Positions 1 through 7,753 of a stretch of DNA of 32,763 bases are shown here, piece by piece (within the stretch, counting starts at the first letter, position 1; each line of letters starts with the position of its first letter). The DNA lies in the NCBI RefSeq assembly GCF_017744115.1, contig NZ_JAGHQW010000060.1:1-32763 (forward strand). The letters are read 5' to 3'. The DNA is from Salinisphaera sp. G21_0 (GTDB lineage Bacteria > Pseudomonadota > Gammaproteobacteria > Pseudomonadales > Endozoicomonadaceae). The position numbers and the translations under genes are program-made. Under the pieces are notes generated by a model. That model searched no databases. It was given only the letters and a program-made list of their open reading frames with translations, and was not told the origin of the DNA.

Positions 1-89
1 TGATCCCATCCCGAACTCAGCAGTGAAATGACCGATCGCCGATGGTAGTGTGGGGTCTCCCCATGTGAGAGTAGGTCATCGCCAGGCAC
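1..89 (+). rRNA. rrf: 5S ribosomal RNA, 3' part (5' end outside window)
   Basis: The sequence matches the conserved 3' three quarters of gammaproteobacterial 5S rRNA: the CCGAACTCAG loop, the GCCGATGGTAGTGTGGGG block, CCCCATG and the closing GCCAGGCA. About 27-30 nt of the 5' end lie before position 1. A Rho-independent terminator follows directly, so this is the last gene of an rRNA operon transcribed from the left. The exact 3' end (88-90) is set by analogy with E. coli. Confidence 0.95.
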
Positions 90-96
90 CCAACAG

Positions 97-129
97 AAAA
101 GCCCAGTTGAGCAATCAACTGGGCTTTTT
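97..129 (+). terminator. Rho-independent terminator of the rRNA operon
   Basis: A perfect 10-bp stem (GCCCAGTTGA at 101-110, its complement at 115-124) with a GCAA loop is followed by TTTTT and preceded by AAAA. It lies 12 nt after the 5S gene and fits a classic intrinsic terminator. Confidence 0.93.
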
Positions 130-255
130 CTCTATATGCACCGGATATGGCGCGTAAGCGCTATCGGTGCTTTTCCAGCACTCGTAGTGATCACTGAATG
201 ACTTGGTGGTGAGGGCTTTAGCGACACCCTCAAAACTCCGGAAGCAAGATCAGAT

Positions 256-582
256 TTAAATAGCAGGCTGATCGGGAAGTCGACCAATAATCTGTATCAG
301 AATTTCTTCAATCTTGTCGAAACGTTTATCTTGCTGGTCAAAGCGTTTGTCCTGCTGGTCAAAGCGTTTGTCCTGCTGATCAAAACGTTGATTGATCTGT
401 CTGAACTGAGCATTGACCTCTCCCTTGAACTCATTCAGTTCTCTGCGGGTATCCTGCTGCTCTTTGAGAACAAGGGCAACCACTTCATGGGTTGCACTGA
501 CAACTTTCACCAAGTCTCGAAAAGCGTGATCCAGTGCTTCCTGCTTCATCTCCAGTTTCTCAACTCTTGATTCAAGATTCAC
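256..582 (-). CDS. small heptad-repeat coiled-coil protein, function unknown
   Basis: A 108-residue protein with a GTG start (580-582), preceded at good spacing by an AAAGG ribosome-binding site. It begins with a charged helix (residues 1-15), then a short hydrophobic stretch (24-42), and from about residue 60 carries heptads of the RFDQQDK type repeated three times between degenerate copies. This strongly predicts a coiled coil, and there is no signal peptide or enzyme motif. Small proteins of this layout are common as hypotheticals or as antisense-like tails of larger families; I cannot name a function. It stands alone between the rRNA operon and tenA. Three 21-bp DNA repeats encode the heptads, so copy number may vary between strains. 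Confidence 0.65.
   Translation of the reverse strand: MNLESRVEKLEMKQEALDHAFRDLVKVVSATHEVVALVLKEQQDTRRELNEFKGEVNAQFRQINQRFDQQDKRFDQQDKRFDQQDKRFDKIEEILIQIIGRLPDQPAI
321..383. repeat. three tandem 21-bp repeats encoding coiled-coil heptads
   Basis: Three adjacent 21-bp units (321-341, 342-362, 363-383) differ at only a few positions. A degenerate fourth follows. Each unit codes for one seven-residue heptad, so gain or loss of a unit keeps the reading frame. Confidence 0.85.
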
Positions 583-650
583 AAGTTTGCCTTTATGAGT
601 TGTTGTTCGAGACCTCAGGATAGCAGAGAATGGCGAACTGCCAACGGACG

Positions 651-1385
651 TTAAAATGAGCAGTCTATACCCATCTGCCAGAAGCCGATTTCCAGGCGGG
701 TCGCTTCCCGGAAAGTCTGGCAGAGAGCATCCATTCGGGCGGCGTTATAACGGGACCTGGCCAGCTGCTCCAGCTGCTCGACCTGCTTTCTGGCACCACC
801 AAGAAATTCATCACCCCCGTAAGTTTCTATCCAGGCCCAATAAGGGTTGCCCTCTTTGAGCGTATCCGGGTCGTTCTTTAAACGATACCCGATTTCCGCA
901 TAACCCACCGCACAGGGCGATAACGCCGTGTAAAGATCAAGAATATCACCGGCCATTCCCCGCTCCAGCACATAACGGGTGTATGCCATATTGGCCCGGG
1001 CTTCCGGCAGGCTGACCACATCCTTCTCTGTCAGCCCCCATTCCCGACAATAGGCCAGATGCAGCGTCATTTCGCCCAGGATACCGCTGACGGACTCCGA
1101 TGCAGAACGCATATCTTCCAGGTTATCCGACTTGTAAACTGCCAGTGAGTAAGCCCTGGCAAAGTGAATCAGGAACAGATAATCCTGCTGAAGGTAGTGG
1201 CGAAAAGAGGCAATTGGCAGCGATCCGTCGGCCATCCCCCTGACAAACGGGTGATGGCAGTAGTTATGCCAGTCCTCCTGGCAGGCTGCTTTCATGCGCC
1301 CGTAAAGGGTGTTTTCATCGTTAAGGAAAAAGGTATCTGAGATCATGGCCGGACTCCGGGCATCATTATTATTGACCAGCATCAT
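651..1385 (-). CDS. tenA: TenA-family aminopyrimidine aminohydrolase (thiaminase II)
   Basis: A 244-residue all-helical cytosolic enzyme of the TenA/Thi-4 family. Members hydrolyse amino-HMP from degraded thiamin so that the pyrimidine can be salvaged, or cleave thiamin itself. Visible family marks are the QQDYLFL segment (Asp68), Tyr134 in the NMAYTRY stretch, the active-site cysteine Cys158 in the ALSPCAVGYAEIG motif and the C-terminal glutamate Glu232 in the RLEIGFW stretch. It is slightly longer than the usual 220-236 residues at the N-terminus; ATG at 1385 has a GGTGAG ribosome-binding site, but an internal start at Met14 is possible. No other thiamin gene is adjacent, and I see no TPP riboswitch in the 268 bp upstream, so this is probably a salvage enzyme with a stand-alone promoter. 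Confidence 0.92.
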   Translation of the reverse strand: MMLVNNNDARSPAMISDTFFLNDENTLYGRMKAACQEDWHNYCHHPFVRGMADGSLPIASFRHYLQQDYLFLIHFARAYSLAVYKSDNLEDMRSASESVSGILGEMTLHLAYCREWGLTEKDVVSLPEARANMAYTRYVLERGMAGDILDLYTALSPCAVGYAEIGYRLKNDPDTLKEGNPYWAWIETYGGDEFLGGARKQVEQLEQLARSRYNAARMDALCQTFREATRLEIGFWQMGIDCSF

Positions 1386-1653
1386 AACTCACCGTTGCCC
1401 GGTTGCACATTTATAACCTTAACCGTGGTGGTGACTCTGACTGGCAACACTCAATCGATCAGGGCTGAGGCAAAGGTTTGATGAAACAGGGTATCAGCCT
1501 GAAAAAGTTAAGGAACATTTTTGCAGTGAATACGATCAAACTAACCAGATGATCTGAAATCCGCTGTTCAGCCGCTTACCTTCCCGGTGCTTCAGGGCCA
1601 CACCGCCAATTTTTGCAGTGTTGCAGCGTCTTGCCACACGAGGTGAATGAATA

Positions 1654-2616
1654 ATGCAAACCAACATGTCTTACGCTTCATCAACGATTACCCTGCTTAA
1701 CCCCGTGAATGTCTCCGACAAAATACGACAAGCAGGGCAAGAGGATATCGTTTTTATCCATACGCCGAAAACCGGGGGGACCAACATTGCCTGTCTGATG
1801 AAAGCCATCAGTGCTGATTCAGGCAGCGTATTTAATCATCGCTGCTCCGTTATGCGGCAAGAGGGTGTTTCCCCCAATCTTTTCAAGCCTGGTGGAATGG
1901 GCGGTTATCCCTCTCCGGAAGCGCTTGAAAACCTTAAAGCACAACATTCACCCCGATTTATCAGTGGCCATATGCCCACAGGCCTGATAGAGGAAGGTGG
2001 TTTACAGGGACGATATATCTCATTAGTTCGGGAGCCGGTAGCAAGAGCCGTGTCCTCCATTAATTTTGATTATCAACGGGGTTACCTTGCCAAAGAGGAT
2101 GTTGAAACTTATGCCGGTTCCACCATGATTGATAATTTACAAACCCGGCTGATCGCCGGGAAAGATCATATGGATGGTGAATGCACAGAAGACACTTATT
2201 GTGCAGCCATCAGAAGAATAAACGACGAATTTCTACTGGTAGCACCGACAGAAGCTGTCGACTCAGTGACGTCAGTGGTTGCTCGTCTGTACGGTGAGGA
2301 AAAAGTTGCTTCTGCCCGCTTTCAGGTGACCGGCAATAAGCTCTACGATGAAAAATCTCCACCAGAACACCTTAAGTCCATTTTAATCGGGCGCAATCAG
2401 TTTGATACCCGGCTTTATAAGCATGTCGTCAAAGAGTGGGGGACATTTACCAATCACCATGTTACCGGGGTACAGGCAGGTAATGAAGAAAGCCCCTACC
2501 TGACCTTACCACCAGACATGTTAACGACGAAAGCATGGAAAAGACTGACAGCCCATGAGATTAACGAGCACAACCAAAAAGCAGGCGGCTCACTGATGCG
2601 TTTTCAACAAATGTAA
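1654..2616 (+). CDS. sulfotransferase-fold protein (P-loop, PAPS-type)
   Basis: A 320-residue protein, probably cytosolic, with no signal peptide. Residues 36-45 (HTPKTGGTNI) form the 5'-phosphosulfate-binding loop of sulfotransferases. The LVREPVARAVSS segment (about 124-135), with its Arg and Ser, matches the 3'-phosphate-binding motif. Family knowledge points to transfer of sulfate from PAPS to a carbohydrate or other acceptor; the acceptor cannot be told from sequence. ATG at 1654 has a strong GAGGTGA ribosome-binding site eight bases upstream. It stands alone, divergent from tenA, with no PAPS synthesis or glycosyltransferase genes nearby. A surface-glycan or host-glycan substrate is speculative. 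Confidence 0.8.
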   Translation: MQTNMSYASSTITLLNPVNVSDKIRQAGQEDIVFIHTPKTGGTNIACLMKAISADSGSVFNHRCSVMRQEGVSPNLFKPGGMGGYPSPEALENLKAQHSPRFISGHMPTGLIEEGGLQGRYISLVREPVARAVSSINFDYQRGYLAKEDVETYAGSTMIDNLQTRLIAGKDHMDGECTEDTYCAAIRRINDEFLLVAPTEAVDSVTSVVARLYGEEKVASARFQVTGNKLYDEKSPPEHLKSILIGRNQFDTRLYKHVVKEWGTFTNHHVTGVQAGNEESPYLTLPPDMLTTKAWKRLTAHEINEHNQKAGGSLMRFQQM

Positions 2617-2754
2617 GGATTGTTTTCAAAGCCTGAACAGGTGGCGGATTATGCCCCACCTTGTCGTATTCCCCCGTAAGAAGTTCACTGCTGACCATCT
2701 TTATCCTTCCACGTCACCGATGGACAATGCCTGAAAAATGATCAGGAAACTCTG

Positions 2755-3456
2755 ATGTACAAAGAGCCAAAACGAATTCAGTCGGTTGAGCGAAGTTTCG
2801 CCATTCTTGAGGTGCTGTCCCGGCATCCCGGGCCATTAACTCTGCAGCAGGTCAGTGAGGCGGTTGAGCTGAACAAGACCACGGTTCATGGCCTGCTGGC
2901 GACCATGAGCGAGCTGGGGTATGTCTTGCGCAGCAAACAAGGTTATTCCCTGGGGCTGAGACTTCGTGAGTTGTCCAGACCACTGGAGCAAAAAGACGAA
3001 GCCATTCGACGGCATTTCAGTGCCTTGCTGATGAAAATGGCACAGCTCACAGATAACACCGCCTATCTGGCCGTGCCCAGCGGTGCCCAGGAATATCTCT
3101 ACCTTGATGCGGTTGAAGGCGACCATTCACTCACCATTCGCAGCCCTCGTGGCAAACGTGAAGGTTTGACCACATCGGCTATCGGCAAGGTGTTTCTCGC
3201 GTTTGACCATGAATTACTGCGTCGTTTGCGCCTGCTGGGACAAGTCTCCAGGGCGCTGGAAAAGGAGCTCCAGTGGGTATCACAACATAACTATGCCCTG
3301 GATCTGGAAGAGGCACAGGCCGGATTAAACTGTCTCGCCATCCCCCTCTACCTGAACGGGGAGTTTGTTGCCGTTGCCGGGATCAGCGGCGGTGCCGGGG
3401 AGTTAACCAGGGCTCGCCTGATGCATTTTGCCCTCCAGTTTCTGACCACTAAATAG
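2755..3456 (+). CDS. IclR-family transcriptional regulator
   Basis: A 233-residue regulator. The N-terminal winged helix-turn-helix covers residues ~5-65: a start typical of IclR proteins (IQSVERSFAILEVLS), the recognition helix around LNKTTVHGLLATM, then the wing ending in YSLG. The remainder is the GAF-like IclR effector domain, recognisable by TTSAIGKVFLAF and by CLAIPLY...VAVAGISGGAGELT near the end. Such proteins control catabolic or multidrug genes and bind small acids. The ATG at 2755 has an AGGAA site. The downstream same-strand SDR gene (114 bp away) is the natural candidate target, but no operator could be defined. Confidence 0.9.
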   Translation: MYKEPKRIQSVERSFAILEVLSRHPGPLTLQQVSEAVELNKTTVHGLLATMSELGYVLRSKQGYSLGLRLRELSRPLEQKDEAIRRHFSALLMKMAQLTDNTAYLAVPSGAQEYLYLDAVEGDHSLTIRSPRGKREGLTTSAIGKVFLAFDHELLRRLRLLGQVSRALEKELQWVSQHNYALDLEEAQAGLNCLAIPLYLNGEFVAVAGISGGAGELTRARLMHFALQFLTTK

Positions 3457-3570
3457 TAGAGGCACTTAATTTGATAATGTCGAATCTTGTGCACTTTCTT
3501 GGCAACTTCCACCTTTTTGTCCTTATCAGCGCATACACTTAATGGTTTCATTTAATCTCAGGAACTGCTT

Positions 3571-4263
3571 ATGTCTGTTGTTTTGATTACCGGTGCCAAC
3601 CGTGGTCTGGGCTTGGAGTTTGTCCGTCAGTATGCGTCGAAAGGCTGGCAGGTATTGGCAACTTGTCGTTCACCACAGTCAGCAAGTGCACTGAATGAAC
3701 TGGCAACTGCACACGCCACTGTCCAGGTATTACCGCTGGATGTGACCCAAGAGGCAGACATCAATGCCCTGGCTACCAGCCTGAATGGTCAGGCTATCGA
3801 TCACCTTATCCTCAATGCCGGTGTACTGGGGTCAGACTGCGCAACACTGGGTGAGATGACCCAGGCGAAATGGCTGGAAGTGCTCACCATCAACACCGTT
3901 GCTCCGGCACTGCTTATTCAGGCACTGCAGGACAATGTGGCGGCCAGTGAACATAAGACCATCGTCGGTATCTCTACCCGGGTTGCCAGTCTGGGGGATA
4001 ATAGCTCCGGCAATATGTACAGTTACCGCGCATCAAAAGCAGCCTTGAACCAGATTCTGGTATCGGCGGCACAAAACCTGCGCAACAAGCAGGTGAAAAC
4101 CCTGGCCATTCATCCGGGTTGGGTACAAACCGATATGGGCGGTAAGGATGCCACGTTCCCCGCAGAGCAGAGCGTTGCCGGTATTATCAAAGTCACTGAA
4201 AACCTGACCCTGGAAGAGTCCGGCAGCTTTCGTGTATTCGATGGTTCCAGCGTCGAGTGGTGA
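3571..4263 (+). CDS. short-chain dehydrogenase/reductase (C-factor/sniffer type)
   Basis: A 230-residue classical-type SDR. The nucleotide-binding TGANRGLG motif sits at residues 7-14, the NAG motif at about 83-85, and the catalytic triad as Ser (ISTRVAS), then the YRASK motif near residue 150; PGWVQTDMGG follows. The short length and C-terminal FRVFDGSSVEW fit the CsgA/C-factor-like subgroup rather than fatty-acid reductases. The substrate is unknown. It follows an IclR regulator on the same strand and ends before a strong hairpin terminator, so it is probably monocistronic and perhaps regulated by IclR. Confidence 0.88.
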   Translation: MSVVLITGANRGLGLEFVRQYASKGWQVLATCRSPQSASALNELATAHATVQVLPLDVTQEADINALATSLNGQAIDHLILNAGVLGSDCATLGEMTQAKWLEVLTINTVAPALLIQALQDNVAASEHKTIVGISTRVASLGDNSSGNMYSYRASKAALNQILVSAAQNLRNKQVKTLAIHPGWVQTDMGGKDATFPAEQSVAGIIKVTENLTLEESGSFRVFDGSSVEW

Positions 4264-4348
4264 TCTGCCCCACAACCTGGCACCATTCCCTGTATTGGTG
4301 GCTTAAGCTAACACTGCTGAGTTGATAGCTTTCACGACGGGAGACCTG

Positions 4349-4377
4349 AAAAGGCCGACAGTTATTGTCGGCCTTTT
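4349..4377 (+). terminator. intrinsic terminator after the SDR gene
   Basis: A perfect 12-bp stem (AAAAGGCCGACA at 4349-4360; complement at 4366-4377) closes a GTTAT loop and ends in TTTT. The A-tract on the other side makes it potentially bidirectional. Confidence 0.88.
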
Positions 4378-4496
4378 CATTGATCAGGAACCTTTGACAG
4401 GGAAAGCCTGTTGCCTCTCTACTTTCCGTGTCTTTTGCGTTAGTTTTATTCAACCCTTCGCCCGGTTATCGCAGTTTTTAAAGGAGCCCCCGAAAC

Positions 4497-5144
4497 GTGA
4501 AAGTTGCGTTTTTACATACTTTAACAGCCAATCAAACCTTATTTGATGCCTGCATTCAAGAGAGCCCGTTAACTGAGATCGCTGATGTTATCCACCGTAA
4601 TGCCCCAGAGTTATTGCAGTACGCCAGCAGCGTTGGCCTGGATGATACCCTGGCAAAACAGGTCGAACAGCACATACTGAATCTTGAAGAACAGGGGGCG
4701 GAGTGGATTATCTGTACCTGTTCGAGTATCGGTCACCTGGCGGAAAGTTCAAAAACCGGGAGTGCACAGGTGATACGCGTCGATAGACCTATGGCATTGG
4801 CGGCCAGCCAGGCAAATGGAATTACTGTGCTTGCGGCCCTAAAAACGACGATTGAGCCAACCATGAATTTGCTGGCGGAGTATCAGGCAGACATTCAGCA
4901 ACTGGCTAAGGTGCGGGTGATTGACGATGCCTGGCAACACTATCTTGATGGTTGTTCAGAGCGTTATCAGCAGACGATTGCTGACTATATCGAGCAACAT
5001 TGCCGTGAGGACGACTCTATTGTATTGGCGCAGGCTTCGATGGCACCAGCGGTCAAGCGTTTATCTGAAGCATTGCAGCATAAAGTGCTGACCAGCCCTG
5101 CACTGTGTATCCAATATTTAATTGCTCAACTTGCCGGGGAATAA
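4497..5144 (+). CDS. Asp/Glu racemase-superfamily protein
   Basis: A 215-residue protein of the aspartate/glutamate/hydantoin racemase fold. Cys73/Cys75 lie in an IICTCSSIGH motif that matches the first catalytic cysteine region. At the expected second-cysteine site it has VLAQASMAPA, with Ala/Ser instead of Cys. From memory, this pairing (TCSSIG with LAQASM) is normal for one subgroup and not damage, so it may be a decarboxylase- or isomerase-like relative rather than a true racemase. The GTG at 4497 is chosen because AAGGAG lies at 4481-4486. It sits between two terminators, so it is a single-gene unit. Confidence 0.78.
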   Translation: MKVAFLHTLTANQTLFDACIQESPLTEIADVIHRNAPELLQYASSVGLDDTLAKQVEQHILNLEEQGAEWIICTCSSIGHLAESSKTGSAQVIRVDRPMALAASQANGITVLAALKTTIEPTMNLLAEYQADIQQLAKVRVIDDAWQHYLDGCSERYQQTIADYIEQHCREDDSIVLAQASMAPAVKRLSEALQHKVLTSPALCIQYLIAQLAGE

Positions 5145-5188
5145 ATCGATGGCTTTCTTATCGTTTAGCTTCCGTCGTTCAAAAACAC

Positions 5189-5213
5189 AAAACCGGGCAC
5201 CTGGCCCGGTTTT
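5189..5213. terminator. bidirectional terminator between convergent genes
   Basis: A perfect 10-bp stem (AAAACCGGGC at 5189-5198, complement at 5204-5213) with an ACCTG loop, T-rich at the plus-strand end and A-rich at the start. It lies between the racemase-like gene (plus) and the small unknown gene (minus) and can serve both. Confidence 0.85.
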
Positions 5214-5234
5214 ATGCACTTACCGCCTGATTGA

Positions 5235-5600
5235 TCAGATCGCAATCAGTTTGCCATCTTTGCCATGCATCGCCGAAACCCATGCCAGACGGTCGGCCGA
5301 CATTTTCTCACCAGAAGGCATTTTTATATGGTTTACCAGCCAGATCACACAGCCATTTTCCAGGTTAAATAGCACTCGAACCTGTGAGTAAAGATTGCCA
5401 TCATCATAAGCTTCTGATACTGGCATTGCCGCACCCTGCCAGGCTTCAGCCAGTATTTCCAGTGGCCAGTCAACGCTTAAATGAATCACTTCTGGCTCAA
5501 TGTCTTTGACAATACGCATTTCGATACGCGTATGTTGACCTTTATTTTCCAGGGTAATGTGGTGGGGAATATTGCTGTCATTCCAACTTAGTGTATTCAC
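5235..5600 (-). CDS. hypothetical protein cotranscribed with yhcH-like gene
   Basis: I do not recognise this protein. The GTG at 5598-5600 is the best start: it lies 2 bp after the stop of the upstream yhcH-like gene (5603-5605) and has a GGAGG ribosome-binding site at 5608-5612 with 7-base spacing. A longer reading from a TTG at 5618 would put that site inside the gene. This gives 121 residues, mostly beta-strand-like with acidic patches, no signal peptide, membrane segment or clear motif. Tight coupling to the YhcH-family gene suggests a shared pathway, probably sugar metabolism. Confidence 0.75.
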   Translation of the reverse strand: MNTLSWNDSNIPHHITLENKGQHTRIEMRIVKDIEPEVIHLSVDWPLEILAEAWQGAAMPVSEAYDDGNLYSQVRVLFNLENGCVIWLVNHIKMPSGEKMSADRLAWVSAMHGKDGKLIAI

Positions 5601-5602
5601 GG

Positions 5603-6073
5603 TTACGCCTCCAGCCAATCGTTGGCCACTTTAATAATTGCTTTGCGCACTGGCATTGGCTCATTGATAGCGACCAATGGACGGTGCGGTTGAGCCACAT
5701 TGAAGATGATAAAATCCTGTTCGTTCAGGTCGGTAAATTGCTCTTCAATAATATCTTCACTAAAGGCGATATCTTTGGCGTCGAGCAGGTCTTCAGCAAT
5801 ACTTTGGAATGGCTGCAGGCTGTAACCGTAACGCTCTTCACCGGCAAGCAGGATTTGTACGTCAACGTATTTACGATGACATTCAGAGCGTCGGTCACTG
5901 AGTAGTTGGGTATTGTCATCAACGACAAAGAAAAAGACTTTATCGCCTTCGATAGGGTAATGACCATTTTTGACAGAATCATAAGTGCGCTGTTTCACAT
6001 GCTCGATGACATTCAACAGCTTAGCCGGCAGGTGCTGATAGTTACTCAGCTCAGACAGGTTGCCTTTAAACAC
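5603..6073 (-). CDS. YhcH/YjgK/YiaL (DUF386) family protein
   Basis: A 156-residue cupin-like protein of the family including E. coli YhcH (NanQ), YjgK, YiaL and EbgC. Known members act on sugars, YhcH as an N-acetylneuraminate anomerase; they bind metal through conserved His/Glu. Visible are CHRKYVDVQILLAGEERYGY (with H65, Y68, D70 and Q72) and the C-terminal FIIFNVAQPHRPLV...VRKAIIKV block. Length equals the family norm (~150-155). The start is GTG at 6073, with GAGG six bases upstream. No sialic acid or sugar transport gene is adjacent, so the actual sugar is unknown. The small unknown gene follows 2 bp downstream. Confidence 0.87.
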   Translation of the reverse strand: MFKGNLSELSNYQHLPAKLLNVIEHVKQRTYDSVKNGHYPIEGDKVFFFVVDDNTQLLSDRRSECHRKYVDVQILLAGEERYGYSLQPFQSIAEDLLDAKDIAFSEDIIEEQFTDLNEQDFIIFNVAQPHRPLVAINEPMPVRKAIIKVANDWLEA

Positions 6074-6218
6074 TTTATACCTCTTTTACTACACAGGCAG
6101 CGTTAGAAAGGCTAATCATAAAGTGCCTGCCCAGGAAAGAGAAGCAGCTCAAACTGGTTCTGTTAGAAGTTGAACCAGCTTCAGAGGTAACTATCCTGCC
6201 AGAGAGAAAAAAGCAGAT

Positions 6219-7001
6219 TTAAACGGTTAAATATCCGCCATCCACATTTATGCAGGCACCCGTTGTATAACTGGAAGCGTCAGACACCAGGTAAAGAACA
6301 GTTCCCGCCATTTCTTCAGGTGCGGCGCTGCGATTCATGGGAATATGCGTCAATGCCTGTTTCAGAATTGCCGGATTGCCCGTCAGTGCTGAGGCAAACT
6401 TTGTTTCAGTCAAACCCGGTAATAAGGCATTTACCCGGATATTCAGCCCGGCACACTCTTTGGCAAAGGCTTTGGTCATGGAGATAACCGCTGCTTTGGT
6501 AACCGAGTAAATACCCTGCATATGCCCGGGCACAACACCATTGACAGAAGCAACGTTAACAATATTACCACCGCCATTTTTGCGCATGATTTTTCCAGCC
6601 TCTGCGCACATAAAGAAGTAGCCACGAATATTAACGTCTACTGTCTTTTGAAAGGCCGCCAGATCAGTATCAAGAATATGACCGAAGTAAGGGTTGGCCG
6701 CTGCATTATTCACCAGAATATCCAGCTCACCATGTTTTGCCTTGATCGTATCAAACAGGGAGGTGATCTGATCCATATCGCCGATATGACAGGGGATAGC
6801 TTCGGCAGAGCCGCCGCTGTCACGAATACTGCTACAAACGGCTTCACTGCTATCCAACTTACGGCTGGAAACAATCACATGGGCACACTGTTCTGCCAGC
6901 AGTCTGGCAATAGCTTCACCAATGCCTCGACTGGCACCAGTCACCAATGCAATTTTTCCTTGCAGGTTGAACAGATCTTTTTGGGGTTCGTTGGTTGTCA
7001 T
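6219..7001 (-). CDS. SDR family oxidoreductase, last gene of the acyl-CoA operon
   Basis: A 260-residue classical SDR. The TGASRGIG cofactor motif is at about 21-28, NNAA at about 98-101, the catalytic Ser in VASVNG and the YSVTK motif near residue 166, and the sequence ends with the usual INVDGGYLTV. This matches the FabG-like reductases/dehydrogenases with NAD(P). It follows the histidine-phosphatase gene by 20 bp in the minus-strand operon. It probably oxidises or reduces a hydroxyacyl intermediate of the pathway handled by the acyl-CoA dehydrogenase and kinase. Its closest use might be a 3-hydroxyacyl-CoA step; this is inferred. Confidence 0.9.
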   Translation of the reverse strand: MTTNEPQKDLFNLQGKIALVTGASRGIGEAIARLLAEQCAHVIVSSRKLDSSEAVCSSIRDSGGSAEAIPCHIGDMDQITSLFDTIKAKHGELDILVNNAAANPYFGHILDTDLAAFQKTVDVNIRGYFFMCAEAGKIMRKNGGGNIVNVASVNGVVPGHMQGIYSVTKAAVISMTKAFAKECAGLNIRVNALLPGLTETKFASALTGNPAILKQALTHIPMNRSAAPEEMAGTVLYLVSDASSYTTGACINVDGGYLTV

Positions 7002-7021
7002 AAGAAGTCTCTTTATTGTTT

Positions 7022-7735
7022 TTATATGCGGGTGAGCAACGCTTTTTCACCTTTTACTTCAAGGTGTGAATAATTGTTGAAACCATGCAGGCTCAGTTTA
7101 CCGTTGCGCTCAGAGATAGCTGTAATGGATGTATTGTGAATCTGTCGGTTAATACGAAACATCTCAGTATCCGGACAGTGCAACAGTTGCAGTATAATCA
7201 CGGAGATCACACCACCTGAGCTGACCAGCACAGCGGAATCATTTGGTGCAATCTGACGGGTCGACTGATGAAGTACCTCTATCGTCCGGGATTTAAAGGT
7301 ATTCCAGGACTCCTGGTATTCATTGTCATAATCACCAGACATCCAGCGAAACAGTGCCGCACGATAGGCATCAAAAAAAGCCTGCTTAGGGTTAGCCGCC
7401 CGGGCAAAAGCCAGGTCCATTTGTGCCTGATCGGTAAAATCGGGGTTCGCCGCCAGCATCAAGTCACCGGAATCCAGCTCATCCAGCCCGGGAAAGGTGA
7501 TATCCGCGCACAACGAACGGTACCCGCTTTTCGACATCCCTTTATGGATACCAGCCAGCGTCTGCTGTTGTCGCAGCAAGGTGCCGGAGCCTGACAATTG
7601 AAATGACTTGCCCAGTGTTTGTGCCAACCACTCGCCAGTAATAACAGCCTGACGTTCACCCAGCGGGGAAAGACAGTCATAGTCGTGCTGCCCAAATGAT
7701 GCCTGACCGTGTCGAGTCAAATAAATGGTAGCCAT
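7022..7735 (-). CDS. histidine phosphatase (phosphoglycerate-mutase fold) lacking the canonical second His
   Basis: A 237-residue protein with the RHG motif at residues 8-10 (His9 the phospho-acceptor) and the family fold. The second catalytic histidine normally appears as SHGG; here the matching stretch is VSSGGVIS, with Ser173 at that place. Members hydrolyse phospho-monoesters or act as mutases; a loss of this His may reduce activity or be a subfamily trait. It lies 18 bp downstream of the kinase gene and 20 bp upstream of the SDR. The operon pairing of kinase and phosphatase suggests that it dephosphorylates or recycles a phospho-intermediate, or corrects kinase by-products. Confidence 0.85.
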   Translation of the reverse strand: MATIYLTRHGQASFGQHDYDCLSPLGERQAVITGEWLAQTLGKSFQLSGSGTLLRQQQTLAGIHKGMSKSGYRSLCADITFPGLDELDSGDLMLAANPDFTDQAQMDLAFARAANPKQAFFDAYRAALFRWMSGDYDNEYQESWNTFKSRTIEVLHQSTRQIAPNDSAVLVSSGGVISVIILQLLHCPDTEMFRINRQIHNTSITAISERNGKLSLHGFNNYSHLEVKGEKALLTRI

Positions 7736-7753
7736 TGTTCTTTTTATCCGGGG

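Noticed and set aside
321-383. Short tandem repeats as a CRISPR array
   Set aside because: The 21-bp units are directly adjacent without spacers and encode protein heptads.
4497-5144. Racemase-like protein as a decayed enzyme because the second Cys is missing
   Set aside because: The LAQASM motif at that site is, as far as I recall, normal for this subgroup, and the gene has a strong ribosome-binding site and intact frame.
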